IMG/VR virus record: IMGVR_UViG_3300021178_000042
Coordinates: 1 to 24,388 of that record
Source of the DNA: a virus
DNA length: 24,388 bases
Strand: one strand, 5' to 3'
The position numbers and the translations under genes are program-made. Below, one piece after another: positions 14,254 through 21,036 of this stretch (positions are counted from its first letter, which is position 1; each line of letters opens with the position of its first letter). The notes beneath the pieces are model-generated. The model saw only the letters and a program-made list of their open reading frames with translations. It was not told the origin of the DNA and ran no database searches.

Positions 14254-15212
14254 GCCGGATCCCCAATTTCATCCAGAAAATGCATTTCAAAATACCCCGG
14301 ATACGACGCGAAATTACCCGCCTGCAAAAACACTTTCCAGATCCCGACTTCGTTCATCTCGTTCGTAAACGTTGAATACACCACGTAGTTGAACGCGGGA
14401 AGCGAAATCAGGCTCGTCGTCAAACCAAACGACGGCGAGTACACAAACCCCGGCGTCGACAGCACAATCGCCCCGCTCGGTGCCGTAAAGTTCAAACGCA
14501 GATTTTGTGCCGCGGACAGGTCCGTCGCGATATTGAAAAATAGCGAGAACGACTGACCTTGAATCAACCTGGAACCGGTCACGTAGCTGTTGATCGGATC
14601 GACAACAATGAACCGCCCTTGGGTATCCCGACCAACGATCGGAATGAAAATCTGGACAGAAAAATTGCCGGCTTGCGTGTTGCCCGAGACGCCGAGCAAC
14701 GACAACGCGCTGGAAATCTGGGTTGAAAACGCACCGGCTTGCCCCGTGCCAGAGACGCCGATCAGAGGAACAAGCGCGGCAACCTGGGCGCTGAGCGTAC
14801 CTGCTTGACCAGTACCACTGACCCCGATCAGAGGCACATCGACTTCGACAACAAACGTTCCAGCATGGCCAGTGCCGGCGACGCCAACAAGCGGAACGTC
14901 GACCTCGACGCCGAACGTGCCGACCTGCCCCGTACCACTAACGCCAATCAAGCTCGGTTGGATATTCGGCGTGAAGCTGCCAGCTTGACCGGTACCACTG
15001 ACGCCAATCAAAGCCGGCTGGACATTCGGTGTAAACGTTCCGGCAGCGGCGGTTGCTGAGACCCCAGCAAGAGTTACGTCGACTTCAGGAGTGAACGATC
15101 CGGCAGCGCTCGTTGCCGAGACGCCGGTAAGCGCGACATTGACCGCCGAGGTCGCAGGTTGTGGTTTGCTGATCCACGGATGGATCGGAAACGATCGCCC
15201 GAAGATCCCCAC
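14250..15212 (-). CDS. Repeat-containing virion/tail protein
   Basis: The 320-residue protein has an N-terminal tract of eight tandem repeats of 20-22 residues with consensus LIGVSGTGQAGTF near residues 25-190, followed by a beta-rich C-terminal domain (GRDTQGRFIVVDPINSYVTG through to FEMHFLDEIG). The repeats are strongly hydrophobic/Gly/Thr and probably form a beta-solenoid, a shape seen in phage fibres and adhesins. It starts at GTG; the upstream signal AAGAG is weak. It lies between other virion genes and the glycosyltransferase gene, with which it overlaps by ATGA. The repeats look recently amplified. A fibre or decoration role is inferred. Confidence 0.75.
   Translation of the reverse strand: MGIFGRSFPIHPWISKPQPATSAVNVALTGVSATSAAGSFTPEVDVTLAGVSATAAAGTFTPNVQPALIGVSGTGQAGSFTPNIQPSLIGVSGTGQVGTFGVEVDVPLVGVAGTGHAGTFVVEVDVPLIGVSGTGQAGTLSAQVAALVPLIGVSGTGQAGAFSTQISSALSLLGVSGNTQAGNFSVQIFIPIVGRDTQGRFIVVDPINSYVTGSRLIQGQSFSLFFNIATDLSAAQNLRLNFTAPSGAIVLSTPGFVYSPSFGLTTSLISLPAFNYVVYSTFTNEMNEVGIWKVFLQAGNFASYPGYFEMHFLDEIGDPA
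14640..15140 (-). repeat. Eight tandem 60-66 bp coding repeats
   Basis: The units encode GVSGTGQAGTF-type motifs, with the middle units most alike and the outer ones more divergent. Spacing varies by one or two codons (20, 20, 20, 20, 20, 22, 22, 21 residues). Such in-frame repeats can change number by slippage or recombination without breaking the gene. Confidence 0.75.
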
Positions 15213-15222
15213 ATGCCAACTC

Positions 15223-15738
15223 TTAGATTTCGACGATTATGTAGCAGTAAGCATTGACCGCCGCAGCGAACGTCACGCGAATTCGCGTAAACTTGCCGCT
15301 CTGGCACGTTGGCTCGCGACCGAGCGGGAATTGCTTCACGTACTGGTTTGTTCCGGCGATCTGCTGGATATCAAAGTTGCGGACCACCGTAATCGAACCT
15401 TCGACGGTTGCCGTGTACCCGGTGTTTGCGGTGCCGACCTGAATGAGATTGGTGATCGGACTACCGCCGGCAGCAAGTGCCTCGGAATTCCATTTCGTGA
15501 TATCGGCTAATGCCGTCGCTGTCACTGTCGCGGCCACGTCGGTTTCAATCAGTTCGACTTCGCCAGGCGTTGCTGCGGCCGATCCGTCGAATGAAATTCC
15601 CCATTCGATGATCTTCGCAATCGCCGTTGCTGACGGTTGAAACTGCAGCATCGTCTTGATTGCGGTGCCGGTTGTTACCTTGGCAAACGCTGCAGTAGTC
15701 TGCATCGGACCATTGGCGATAAGATATTGCAGAGCCAT
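15223..15738 (-). CDS. Virion structural protein, 171 aa
   Basis: The protein is Ala/Thr/Ile-rich and beta-strand-like (MALQYLIANGPMQTTAAFAK ... GTNQYVKQFPLG ... AYCYIIVEI), with no helix-rich region. It resembles small phage surface or tail proteins in composition, without a named match. It starts with ATG at 15736-15738 and follows the beta-helix gene in transcription. Position in a series of virion genes supports a structural role, though this is inferred. Confidence 0.7.
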   Translation of the reverse strand: MALQYLIANGPMQTTAAFAKVTTGTAIKTMLQFQPSATAIAKIIEWGISFDGSAAATPGEVELIETDVAATVTATALADITKWNSEALAAGGSPITNLIQVGTANTGYTATVEGSITVVRNFDIQQIAGTNQYVKQFPLGREPTCQSGKFTRIRVTFAAAVNAYCYIIVEI

Positions 15739-15751
15739 GACAAAAATTCTC

Positions 15752-17656
15752 CTAAAAGGGCGTACCGCGATCGAGAATCAACTGGCGTGCGACCGATCCT
15801 TGTAGCTCATTGGCGTAAACACCTGGCGCGAGGATTTCAGACTTACTCACCGGCACGCCCGATATCGATGGCCGCGGATCAATGTAGTAGGTCGATGATG
15901 CCTTGGCGGCTTTGACGTAGATATTGATCGGGCCAGCCTGTCCCGGTGTAAAAGATGGCACGGTGATCTTGAAGCCGTTACCAGCACCGCCGCCGCCCCA
16001 CGTCGAGGCATCAGATGAATTGTTCACAGCGACGGATGCGGCGAGGTTGCTGGCCTTGGTCGTCGTCAGGATCGTGCCAAGCGGCGAACCTGACGATCCC
16101 AGATATTCGATCTCGACCCAGATTTCATCATCATGGGGAACGCCCCCGCCGGTCGTTGTACCGTAGATCGTCAGCGTCGTGATGGCGCTGGTCGATGTGT
16201 TCCAGATCGTAATTGGAATACATTCAAATGGTAGCACCCACTTGCTGTTAGCTGTCGTAACTATTTTCCAGCTTATCGATGTCGTCCCATCCGTTGCCCC
16301 GCCCGTGCGGATGATCGTCGTTTCAACTGTTTGGGTAGCTTCATAACGATATTTTTCATGCCGATAGTTGGTGCCAGATGAATCGGCTCGTATAAGATAA
16401 ATGCTTTGCGTAACACTAGATGGGGCGGCCGCCACCGTCACCGACGCGCCCAACTTGCAATCTTGGATAATTGTTTGTTGGTTGATGCCACTTGTTCCGA
16501 TCAATGTCTTGCCAGAACCAAATCCGCTTAAATCGCATCCCTGAAGAAACAAAAGAGGCGGAGGGGGAGTAAAGAGCGTAGTTGGAACATTGGCTCCCAC
16601 TGAAAACGTACAACCCCTGAATGTGACTGGCTGCCCAGCAAGACTACCAACAATAGTTTGGCCCGTCGCACTGCCAAATGTGAAAGTACATTTATTCAAT
16701 AGAACGCTGCCACCTGACGCTCCTGTCGGCAATATGAACTGCGACGATGCACTCGTATTGTTCAAAGTGAAACTACAATTTCTGAAAGTCGAACTCCTGC
16801 TATCGTTGCCGATGCTTATACTGGCAGTATTGGCTGCGCTTCCTGCTTGAAATGTTATACCGTCCCAATCTCCGCACATATTTCCTGCGGGATTGATAAC
16901 TGTAATTGAATTTGCTCCGGTGGTTGAAATTGTCGCCCCCGTTGTTGTGGAAACGGGCGGAACAGTCGTTTTCGCAACACAATAAAAATAACTAGGAGTG
17001 GCTTGGGTACCAATAGGAGCGTTGTAGCTAATAGCCGAAGCCTGCGTTTCGGCATGTTCGCTGGCAATGAAAAAGGCATTACCAGATTGTCCCCATGTCG
17101 CAGTAATCGCATTGCCCAATCGCGCATGTGGCGCAGACCACCCGGCGAAGCTCGCACCGAGAGTTACCCACGTCGCGCCGCTCACCGTAGTTGCCCCCGC
17201 TGTCGTATAAGCAGCCCAAGAAGGTTCAGCACCGCCAAGATCAGTACCAGCCACAGTGCAAATCAGAATGAGCGTACCGGCGACGTTTTGAATAACCTGA
17301 CCGAGGGTAATTGCCTGCCCTTTAATGCTGGCATTCGACCATAACGGCGTGTTTGTCAGATCGCCATTTAACGCAGCGATGCCGGTGCATTCCTGCCAAT
17401 TGATCGTAGCGGTGTCGGCGTTAATCGCGCCACGAGTGACGGTCCATGTTGGCTCGCTTGCGCCAGTTGCACCCGTACCGCTAGTGCTCTTGATACAGAT
17501 GAATGTCCGTTCGCTGCCGACTGCGGGCGCCGCAGCTTGCCGAATGATATTTCCGCAGACTTTCGTGGTCAGCGTTACCCATGCCGTCACACCGTAGTAG
17601 CCGGTGGTCGAACCATCGCCGAAATCCACATACCATGCGTTGTCGACGAGCGCCAT
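15752..17656 (-). CDS. Large virion protein with beta-helix core
   Basis: The 634-residue protein has N-terminal modules with the pattern ASEPTWTVTRG ... ATINWQECTG (about residues 66-92) and AEPSWAAYTTAGATTVSGAT (143-162), a Trp-centred repeat seen in phage structural proteins. A right-handed beta-helix-like region follows at about 262-405 with five coils of the form hxxCxh (FRNCSF, LNKCTF, FRGCTF, LQGCDL, IQDCKL), 25-29 residues apart. The C-terminus is a separate beta domain. This architecture fits a tail spike, fibre or decoration protein; no catalytic residues were identified. Its ATG follows the stop of the previous gene directly (TAAATG). Any binding to host glycan is inference. Confidence 0.7.
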   Translation of the reverse strand: MALVDNAWYVDFGDGSTTGYYGVTAWVTLTTKVCGNIIRQAAAPAVGSERTFICIKSTSGTGATGASEPTWTVTRGAINADTATINWQECTGIAALNGDLTNTPLWSNASIKGQAITLGQVIQNVAGTLILICTVAGTDLGGAEPSWAAYTTAGATTVSGATWVTLGASFAGWSAPHARLGNAITATWGQSGNAFFIASEHAETQASAISYNAPIGTQATPSYFYCVAKTTVPPVSTTTGATISTTGANSITVINPAGNMCGDWDGITFQAGSAANTASISIGNDSRSSTFRNCSFTLNNTSASSQFILPTGASGGSVLLNKCTFTFGSATGQTIVGSLAGQPVTFRGCTFSVGANVPTTLFTPPPPLLFLQGCDLSGFGSGKTLIGTSGINQQTIIQDCKLGASVTVAAAPSSVTQSIYLIRADSSGTNYRHEKYRYEATQTVETTIIRTGGATDGTTSISWKIVTTANSKWVLPFECIPITIWNTSTSAITTLTIYGTTTGGGVPHDDEIWVEIEYLGSSGSPLGTILTTTKASNLAASVAVNNSSDASTWGGGGAGNGFKITVPSFTPGQAGPINIYVKAAKASSTYYIDPRPSISGVPVSKSEILAPGVYANELQGSVARQLILDRGTPF

Positions 17657-18136
17657 TTATTGCCCCGTCGCCGCACGGATTGTCGTGGCCGCCGTTGCTG
17701 CCGGCGTTAGTTTATTGGTTCGCAGGGTTGTCACCTGCCCCGCCGTCAATCCGAATGCGTTCTCCAACTGGACATTGGTGAGACTGGAAAGAAAGTCACC
17801 AATCATGATTGCCTGTGCCTGCGTTGCAACCAGGTAGGCTGCTCGCAGCGCCGCCACATTGTCGGCAACGATGGAGTAAACAAATGTCGGGGAAGCGAGA
17901 GAGCCGATAGTTGTCACAGCGGCTATGTTGCTAGCAATCTCAGCAGCAGCCAAGTTGGCGGCGAGGATGACGGCATAAGCAGCCAACGCTGCGTTGTGAT
18001 CGAGAGCAACATCAGCAAGGTAGACGTGATCGTATTTCAGGCCGACGAGATCGGTGTGGATTTCATGCACCCAGCTTCGACCGTCCTTCTGCAACAGAGA
18101 AGATTCGATGACTGAGCTTGCGATGTTTCCGGCCAT
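17657..18136 (-). CDS. Ala-rich helical virion-region protein, 159 aa
   Basis: The protein has a short polar N-terminus (MAGNIASSVIESSLLQKDGR), then a long Ala-rich helical stretch (about residues 48-115, AALAAYAVILAANLAAAEIA) and a C-terminal FGLTAGQVTTLRTNKLTP. The Ala-rich part is not long or hydrophobic enough to be clearly a membrane segment; a helical bundle or coiled structure is likelier. The stop is joined to the next ATG (TAAATG). No family is recognised; it is in a row of virion genes. Confidence 0.65.
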   Translation of the reverse strand: MAGNIASSVIESSLLQKDGRSWVHEIHTDLVGLKYDHVYLADVALDHNAALAAYAVILAANLAAAEIASNIAAVTTIGSLASPTFVYSIVADNVAALRAAYLVATQAQAIMIGDFLSSLTNVQLENAFGLTAGQVTTLRTNKLTPAATAATTIRAATGQ

Positions 18137-18144
18137 GCATCATC

Positions 18145-18609
18145 TTACGCAATTCTGAGCAACGCGTTCGACGAGTTGTTGGTCGGCTGCACCAGCGTCA
18201 GCGTCCCCGACGTCACGGTTTGAGTGCCGCCAAAGCTGCCGACGTACACCGCCTGGTTCGATGCGCTCGAATTGTAGATGATGCAGCCCGAAGTGCTGAA
18301 ACTCGCCGATGTCCAGGATGGATTGACCGACCATTGCCAGAACGCCGTGGTGCCCGACGTCGTCGGCGTAATGTTCTGCGCCGCGGTCCAGGCAAATCCC
18401 CCGGTCGTGTACCCCGATCCGTTCGCCACCTCATCGGAGTTGCCGGTCAGGTTCGAGTAGTTCGTGGTTGCCGCACCATAGGTGCCGGTCGGCGAAGCAA
18501 TCCCGAGCGCCACCTTGAAGACGTTGCCGGTCGTCGCAGTGTAATTGTGGATCGCCTGCGGAAGCTCGGCTTTGGCTGAGGTAGGGAATGCGGTAGTGAA
18601 CCCCGCCAT
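18145..18609 (-). CDS. Phage virion protein, 154 aa
   Basis: The protein starts MAGFTTAFPTSAKAELPQAI and contains GNVFKVALGIA and SGYTTGGFAWT, then a Trp/Ser-rich beta region and a C-terminal TLVQPTNNSSNALLRIA. This combination is familiar from a common family of phage structural proteins of unknown precise role. It is almost entirely beta-strand and low in charge. The ATG follows the previous stop directly (TAAATG). A tail or head surface role is likely; a specific one is not known to me. Confidence 0.72.
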   Translation of the reverse strand: MAGFTTAFPTSAKAELPQAIHNYTATTGNVFKVALGIASPTGTYGAATTNYSNLTGNSDEVANGSGYTTGGFAWTAAQNITPTTSGTTAFWQWSVNPSWTSASFSTSGCIIYNSSASNQAVYVGSFGGTQTVTSGTLTLVQPTNNSSNALLRIA

Positions 18610-19026
18610 TTACGCCCCCTGCCTGTCGCGATGCCAGGACTGCTCGATGTGCGCTACCGTATTGAAATGCATCAGCAGCGTCTGTCTGACAAACTCCAGT
18701 ATTTCCGGTTTGCCAAAGTGCTGCTCGAACATTGAGCCCTTGACGACGTCCTGTACTACGTGCAGGCTTTTCGCAAAATGGTCGCTGGCGAGCGCATCGT
18801 GCGGCGCCTCGATATTGGCGCGCACCGCGATCTGCGCAGCCGTGTGAGGCTCCAGCAATCCAGCAACCAGCTTCTCGCGAAGAATGTTCTTGGCCTGCAA
18901 CGCCTGCTCGTATTGCAACGCGGTCGGCTCGATCTCGATGATGTCGACGAGGCGATCGGCCGACTGCTCGGCCCATTTCTGTGGCGGATGGGGTCCACCA
19001 TTGGTGATCATCACGCCGATCTGCAT
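18610..19026 (-). CDS. Conserved phage protein, 138 aa
   Basis: The protein begins MQIGVMITNGGPHPPQKWAE, a start known to me from uncharacterised phage proteins, and is helical with many His and Gln residues (DHFAKSLHVVQDVVKGSM). The ATG is preceded by GGGAG about nine bases upstream. It is downstream of the glycosyltransferase fossil. Function is unknown; proximity to virion genes hints at an assembly role. Confidence 0.7.
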   Translation of the reverse strand: MQIGVMITNGGPHPPQKWAEQSADRLVDIIEIEPTALQYEQALQAKNILREKLVAGLLEPHTAAQIAVRANIEAPHDALASDHFAKSLHVVQDVVKGSMFEQHFGKPEILEFVRQTLLMHFNTVAHIEQSWHRDRQGA

Positions 19027-19051
19027 GATCCGTCTCCCGATCGGGGTAACC

Positions 19052-19156
19052 CTACATCACCGTCTCGCAGTCGTCTAGGTATGCAACAGGGACTTTTATC
19101 ACCTGCTCCGTCAGATCAACGCGATCCTTGGTGGAATAGGCGAAGGCGAGTTTCAA
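19052..19156 (-). pseudogene. Fossil joining GT2-like start to STELLO-like end
   Basis: The 34-codon ORF starts at TTG, overlapping the terminal TGA of the HNH remnant. The first 20 residues (MKLAFAYSTKDRVDLTEQVI) closely match the first 20 of the GT2-like protein at 13015-14253 (MKLALAYSTKDRIELTKETI). The last 14 (KVPVAYLDDCETVM) match the C-terminus of the STELLO-like protein at 19698-20705 (AAFAYLDDCESVL). So most of two glycosyltransferase genes was lost and the two ends were joined in frame. The ORF could still be translated, but has no catalytic part. Confidence 0.7.
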
Positions 19157-19218
19157 ACTATCCTCGCAAACTCGCCATGATGCACAATAGCAGCAGCGTG
19201 CCTCGCTTCTATAGCATC
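19153..19218 (-). other. Orphaned in-frame C-terminal part of the AP2 domain
   Basis: After the TAG stop of the endonuclease gene the same frame continues for 21 codons, DAIEARHAAAIVHHGEFARI, then TGA. These residues fit the missing end of an AP2 domain (an A-x-x-A-R helix followed by H-G-E-F-A). Only a single stop codon therefore separates it from the gene. Confidence 0.7.
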
Positions 19219-19698
19219 CTATTTTTTGGCAAATACCCCAAGCCAAAAACGTTTTTTGTTTGCGTTCAAATAAGCTCGCCATCGTCCTTGATAAAATGAA
19301 ACGCCCTTTACTCCGCTGGTACTGTTTATACGAAATTGTTTTGTGTTCGCCATGTTCTGAGCATGAGTAGCAGCGCGTAAATTATTCCACCGATTATTTG
19401 ACGGATCTCCATCTCGATGCTCCGGATTAAGTATTGGATCTTTACCAGTTATGATTTTCCACGCTACGCGATGCGCTGAATATTTCACCAAATTAATTCT
19501 AGAAAATAGATGCCCGCTTGTATTCGCGGATGTAAACGCACGCTTTCCAGCCCACTTCTTATTGAAACAAAGCCAAGCTGCGCGACTGTTAAAATGTTTT
19601 CGCGGGCGCATTTTCCAAAAGAAAATGCCATTCAGTTCCTGATAATAAAAACACTCTAGCAAATATTTTCGAGATGGAAGTTTCTTTGCCGGCATCAT
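19219..19698 (-). CDS. HNH-AP2 homing endonuclease cut short by an amber codon
   Basis: The 159-residue product has an HNH_3-type nuclease with H76, then PEHRDGDPSNNRWNNLRA at 92-109 (His94, Asp96, Asn101/102, Asn106), followed by an AP2 DNA-binding domain beginning INSTSGVKGVSFYQGRWRAY. The AP2 domain is cut by TAG after LGVFAKK; its remaining residues follow in frame (see 19153-19218). The nuclease part is intact but DNA recognition may be lost. The start ATG overlaps the stop of the upstream glycosyltransferase as TGATG. The gene is A/T-rich compared with its neighbours, a sign of recent arrival. Other genes here end in TAG, so reassigned TAG is unlikely. Confidence 0.85.
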   Translation of the reverse strand: MMPAKKLPSRKYLLECFYYQELNGIFFWKMRPRKHFNSRAAWLCFNKKWAGKRAFTSANTSGHLFSRINLVKYSAHRVAWKIITGKDPILNPEHRDGDPSNNRWNNLRAATHAQNMANTKQFRINSTSGVKGVSFYQGRWRAYLNANKKRFWLGVFAKK

Positions 19699-20705
19699 CA
19701 CAAAACCGATTCACAGTCGTCGAGATAAGCAAAAGCTGCACTCACAGTGCGCTCCGGTACCCATGGAGTGTGTGCTAACAAATCCCAAATTCTACGACAG
19801 TCTTCTACTACTGATTTCCCGAGAAGAGGTAATTCATCCAAAAGCCTGGTTAACTTTATTACTTGGTCATATCCGTCGAGCTCGGCACGTAAATCCTTGA
19901 CGAGATCGTGAGCGTTGCGCTGCTGCACAACGAAGGGTTTACCGAGATGTACACAATAATTCCGCTCGCGCATGACGCGCTGAACCACGAGGCTAGCGTA
20001 GATATCATCATGGCGCCCAACTCCCGGCCACATGAACCAGGCCGGCAGGAACTCGCGCAGGATCGCTGTGTTCTGGCTGTTGAAAACCGTCCAGGTCTGG
20101 TGATGCGCGACAATCCCGTTCTCGACCAGCTGCGACACCTGCTGGACATCCGGCGCATTCACCATTCGCGTCGTCGCATCAATGTCGGGATCCCCGAGAC
20201 ACATGCCGGCGGCGACGCCAACCTTTGCGCCAACGATCGGTTGGTAAACCGCCTCATGCGTCACACTGTTCGGAAAGCCGCGATGCTTTGCAGGTGGTCG
20301 CAGATACTGGCCGGGATCGATCCAGTGATATTCTCCTCGCGCGCCAACTCCATCAAACCGACCTTCCAGCACAGCCCTTAAATCCTTGAAAAACGAAAGA
20401 GCGTGCAAAGGAATATTGTCGTCATCGATGCTGAGCACCGCGCTAGCACCCCACTTCAATGCCTCGAGGAAACCAATGTTGCGCCGCTGAATACAATTGA
20501 AGCCGATCAGCTCCGAACACTTCCACTGATGTCCTGATTCCGGCATCGAGATTTGAGTGTTGTCCAGGGTCAGCGCAAACTCGTACGCTTCCTTCGGGGT
20601 CTTCCTGTCGCCGACAACGAAAAACCGGACATCCGTGGTACACGCCCGATAAAGCTTCAGGACGTGCGGAACGTTGATCGTTGTAGTGACGAGTGCGAAT
20701 TTCAC
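19698..20705 (-). CDS. STELLO-type glycosyltransferase
   Basis: The 335-residue protein begins MKFALVTTTINVPHVLKLYR and has VGDRKTP near 31, KCSELIGFNCIQRRNIGFLEAL near 62-83 (shown in part), and SIDDDNIPLHAL at 92-103 with the DxD-like metal-binding residues. This set (V-x-x-T-T-I-N ... D-R-K-T-P ... R-R-N-x-G ... D-D-D-N) is that of the STELLO/DUF288 glycosyltransferases. Family members transfer sugar in diverse loci, and phage copies are near virion genes. GTG is the start, overlapping the stop of the RHH-like gene. Its C-terminal AYLDDCESVL tail recurs in the fossil at 19052-19156. Donor and acceptor sugars are unknown. Confidence 0.8.
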   Translation of the reverse strand: MKFALVTTTINVPHVLKLYRACTTDVRFFVVGDRKTPKEAYEFALTLDNTQISMPESGHQWKCSELIGFNCIQRRNIGFLEALKWGASAVLSIDDDNIPLHALSFFKDLRAVLEGRFDGVGARGEYHWIDPGQYLRPPAKHRGFPNSVTHEAVYQPIVGAKVGVAAGMCLGDPDIDATTRMVNAPDVQQVSQLVENGIVAHHQTWTVFNSQNTAILREFLPAWFMWPGVGRHDDIYASLVVQRVMRERNYCVHLGKPFVVQQRNAHDLVKDLRAELDGYDQVIKLTRLLDELPLLGKSVVEDCRRIWDLLAHTPWVPERTVSAAFAYLDDCESVL

Positions 20706-20908
20706 TCCCCATCCCCTTCAACCTCGATCGGCGCGGGCTTCGCCAGCTCGAACGTCCGCCACGAATGCAAAATTTTCCGGATCAGCGCCCCCATCGTGGT
20801 GTCGGTCAACCGGGCGCGACGAATCAGGAAATTATGCAAGACCTTGTCAAGCTGGACCGAGGTCGGCTGCATCAATTTGTTCCGACGCTTGTAGCGACCG
20901 CGGGGCAA
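20702..20908 (-). CDS. Ribbon-helix-helix-like DNA-binding protein
   Basis: The 68-residue protein begins with a basic tail (MPRGRYKRRNK) and then PTSVQLDKVLHNFLIRRARL followed by TMGALIRKILHSWRTF, which fits a short strand, helix, turn and helix as in Arc/CopG regulators. The TTG start has AGGAG six bases upstream inside a small inverted repeat (CAGGA and TCCTG). It is the first gene of the STELLO glycosyltransferase operon and overlaps it by GTGA. It may regulate this operon, for example at the palindromic motif near 21015-21029; this is inferred. Confidence 0.65.
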   Translation of the reverse strand: MPRGRYKRRNKLMQPTSVQLDKVLHNFLIRRARLTDTTMGALIRKILHSWRTFELAKPAPIEVEGDGE

Positions 20909-21023
20909 TCAGGACTCCTGAAATAAACAAGCCGGGTTCGCCTCGTTGGGGGGCAACTATGAAAAAACGAACCCGGCCTGCGCTCGAGTGGCAACACGAG
21001 CAAAACAATCTTGTCACTATGAT
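20909..21023. other. Mostly non-coding leader region of the RHH operon
   Basis: This gap of about 115 bp lies before the RHH-like gene on the minus strand. It has a 10-bp inverted repeat with long loop (20931-20977), an inner G-run hairpin (GTTG and CAAC around five G) and a possible 22-codon plus-strand ORF. No tRNA-like cloverleaf is seen. It may be a structured 5' leader or a small RNA. Confidence 0.4.
20931..20977. repeat. 10-bp inverted repeat with 27-base loop
   Basis: GCCGGGTTCG (20931-20940) and CGAACCCGGC (20968-20977) are perfect complements. The stem is G/C-rich but no T-run follows on either strand in terminator position, so an RNA element or operator is likelier. Confidence 0.65.
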
Positions 21024-21027
21024 CTAG
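20959..21027 (+). CDS. Possible 22-residue basic peptide ORF
   Basis: The ORF starts MKKRTRPALEWQHEQNN and ends LVTMI, with a G-run a few bases upstream of the ATG that is a poor ribosome binding site. Its TAG overlaps the stop of the minus-strand 118-residue gene by 4 nt, the same layout as two well-supported plus-strand genes in this window. That layout is the main argument for it. It may be chance. Confidence 0.3.
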   Translation: MKKRTRPALEWQHEQNNLVTMI

Positions 21028-21036
21028 TGCTTGTCA
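21010..21036. promoter_or_regulatory. Operator-like palindrome flanked by direct repeats
   Basis: CACTA and TAGTG (21015-21029, five-base spacer) form a palindrome that matches 13 of 15 bases of the core at 12271-12285. CTTGTCA occurs on both sides (21010 and 21030), exactly 20 bp apart, two helical turns. On the minus strand TTGACA is a perfect -35 hexamer but no well spaced -10 was found. Confidence 0.5.

Noticed and set aside
14640-15140. CRISPR array
   Set aside because: The repeats are coding, contiguous and diverged without spacers.
19219-19221. TAG recoded as a sense codon in this phage
   Set aside because: Portal, HTH and other genes end with TAG and have no conserved continuation, so general reassignment is unlikely.
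19157-19282. N-terminal extension of the fossil frame
   Set aside because: The upstream residues are read out of frame through the HNH-AP2 gene; homology to the glycosyltransferase start begins exactly at the TTG.
20931-20977. tRNA or terminator at the inverted repeat
   Set aside because: No cloverleaf arms or anticodon stem could be built, and no T-run follows the stem in terminator position.
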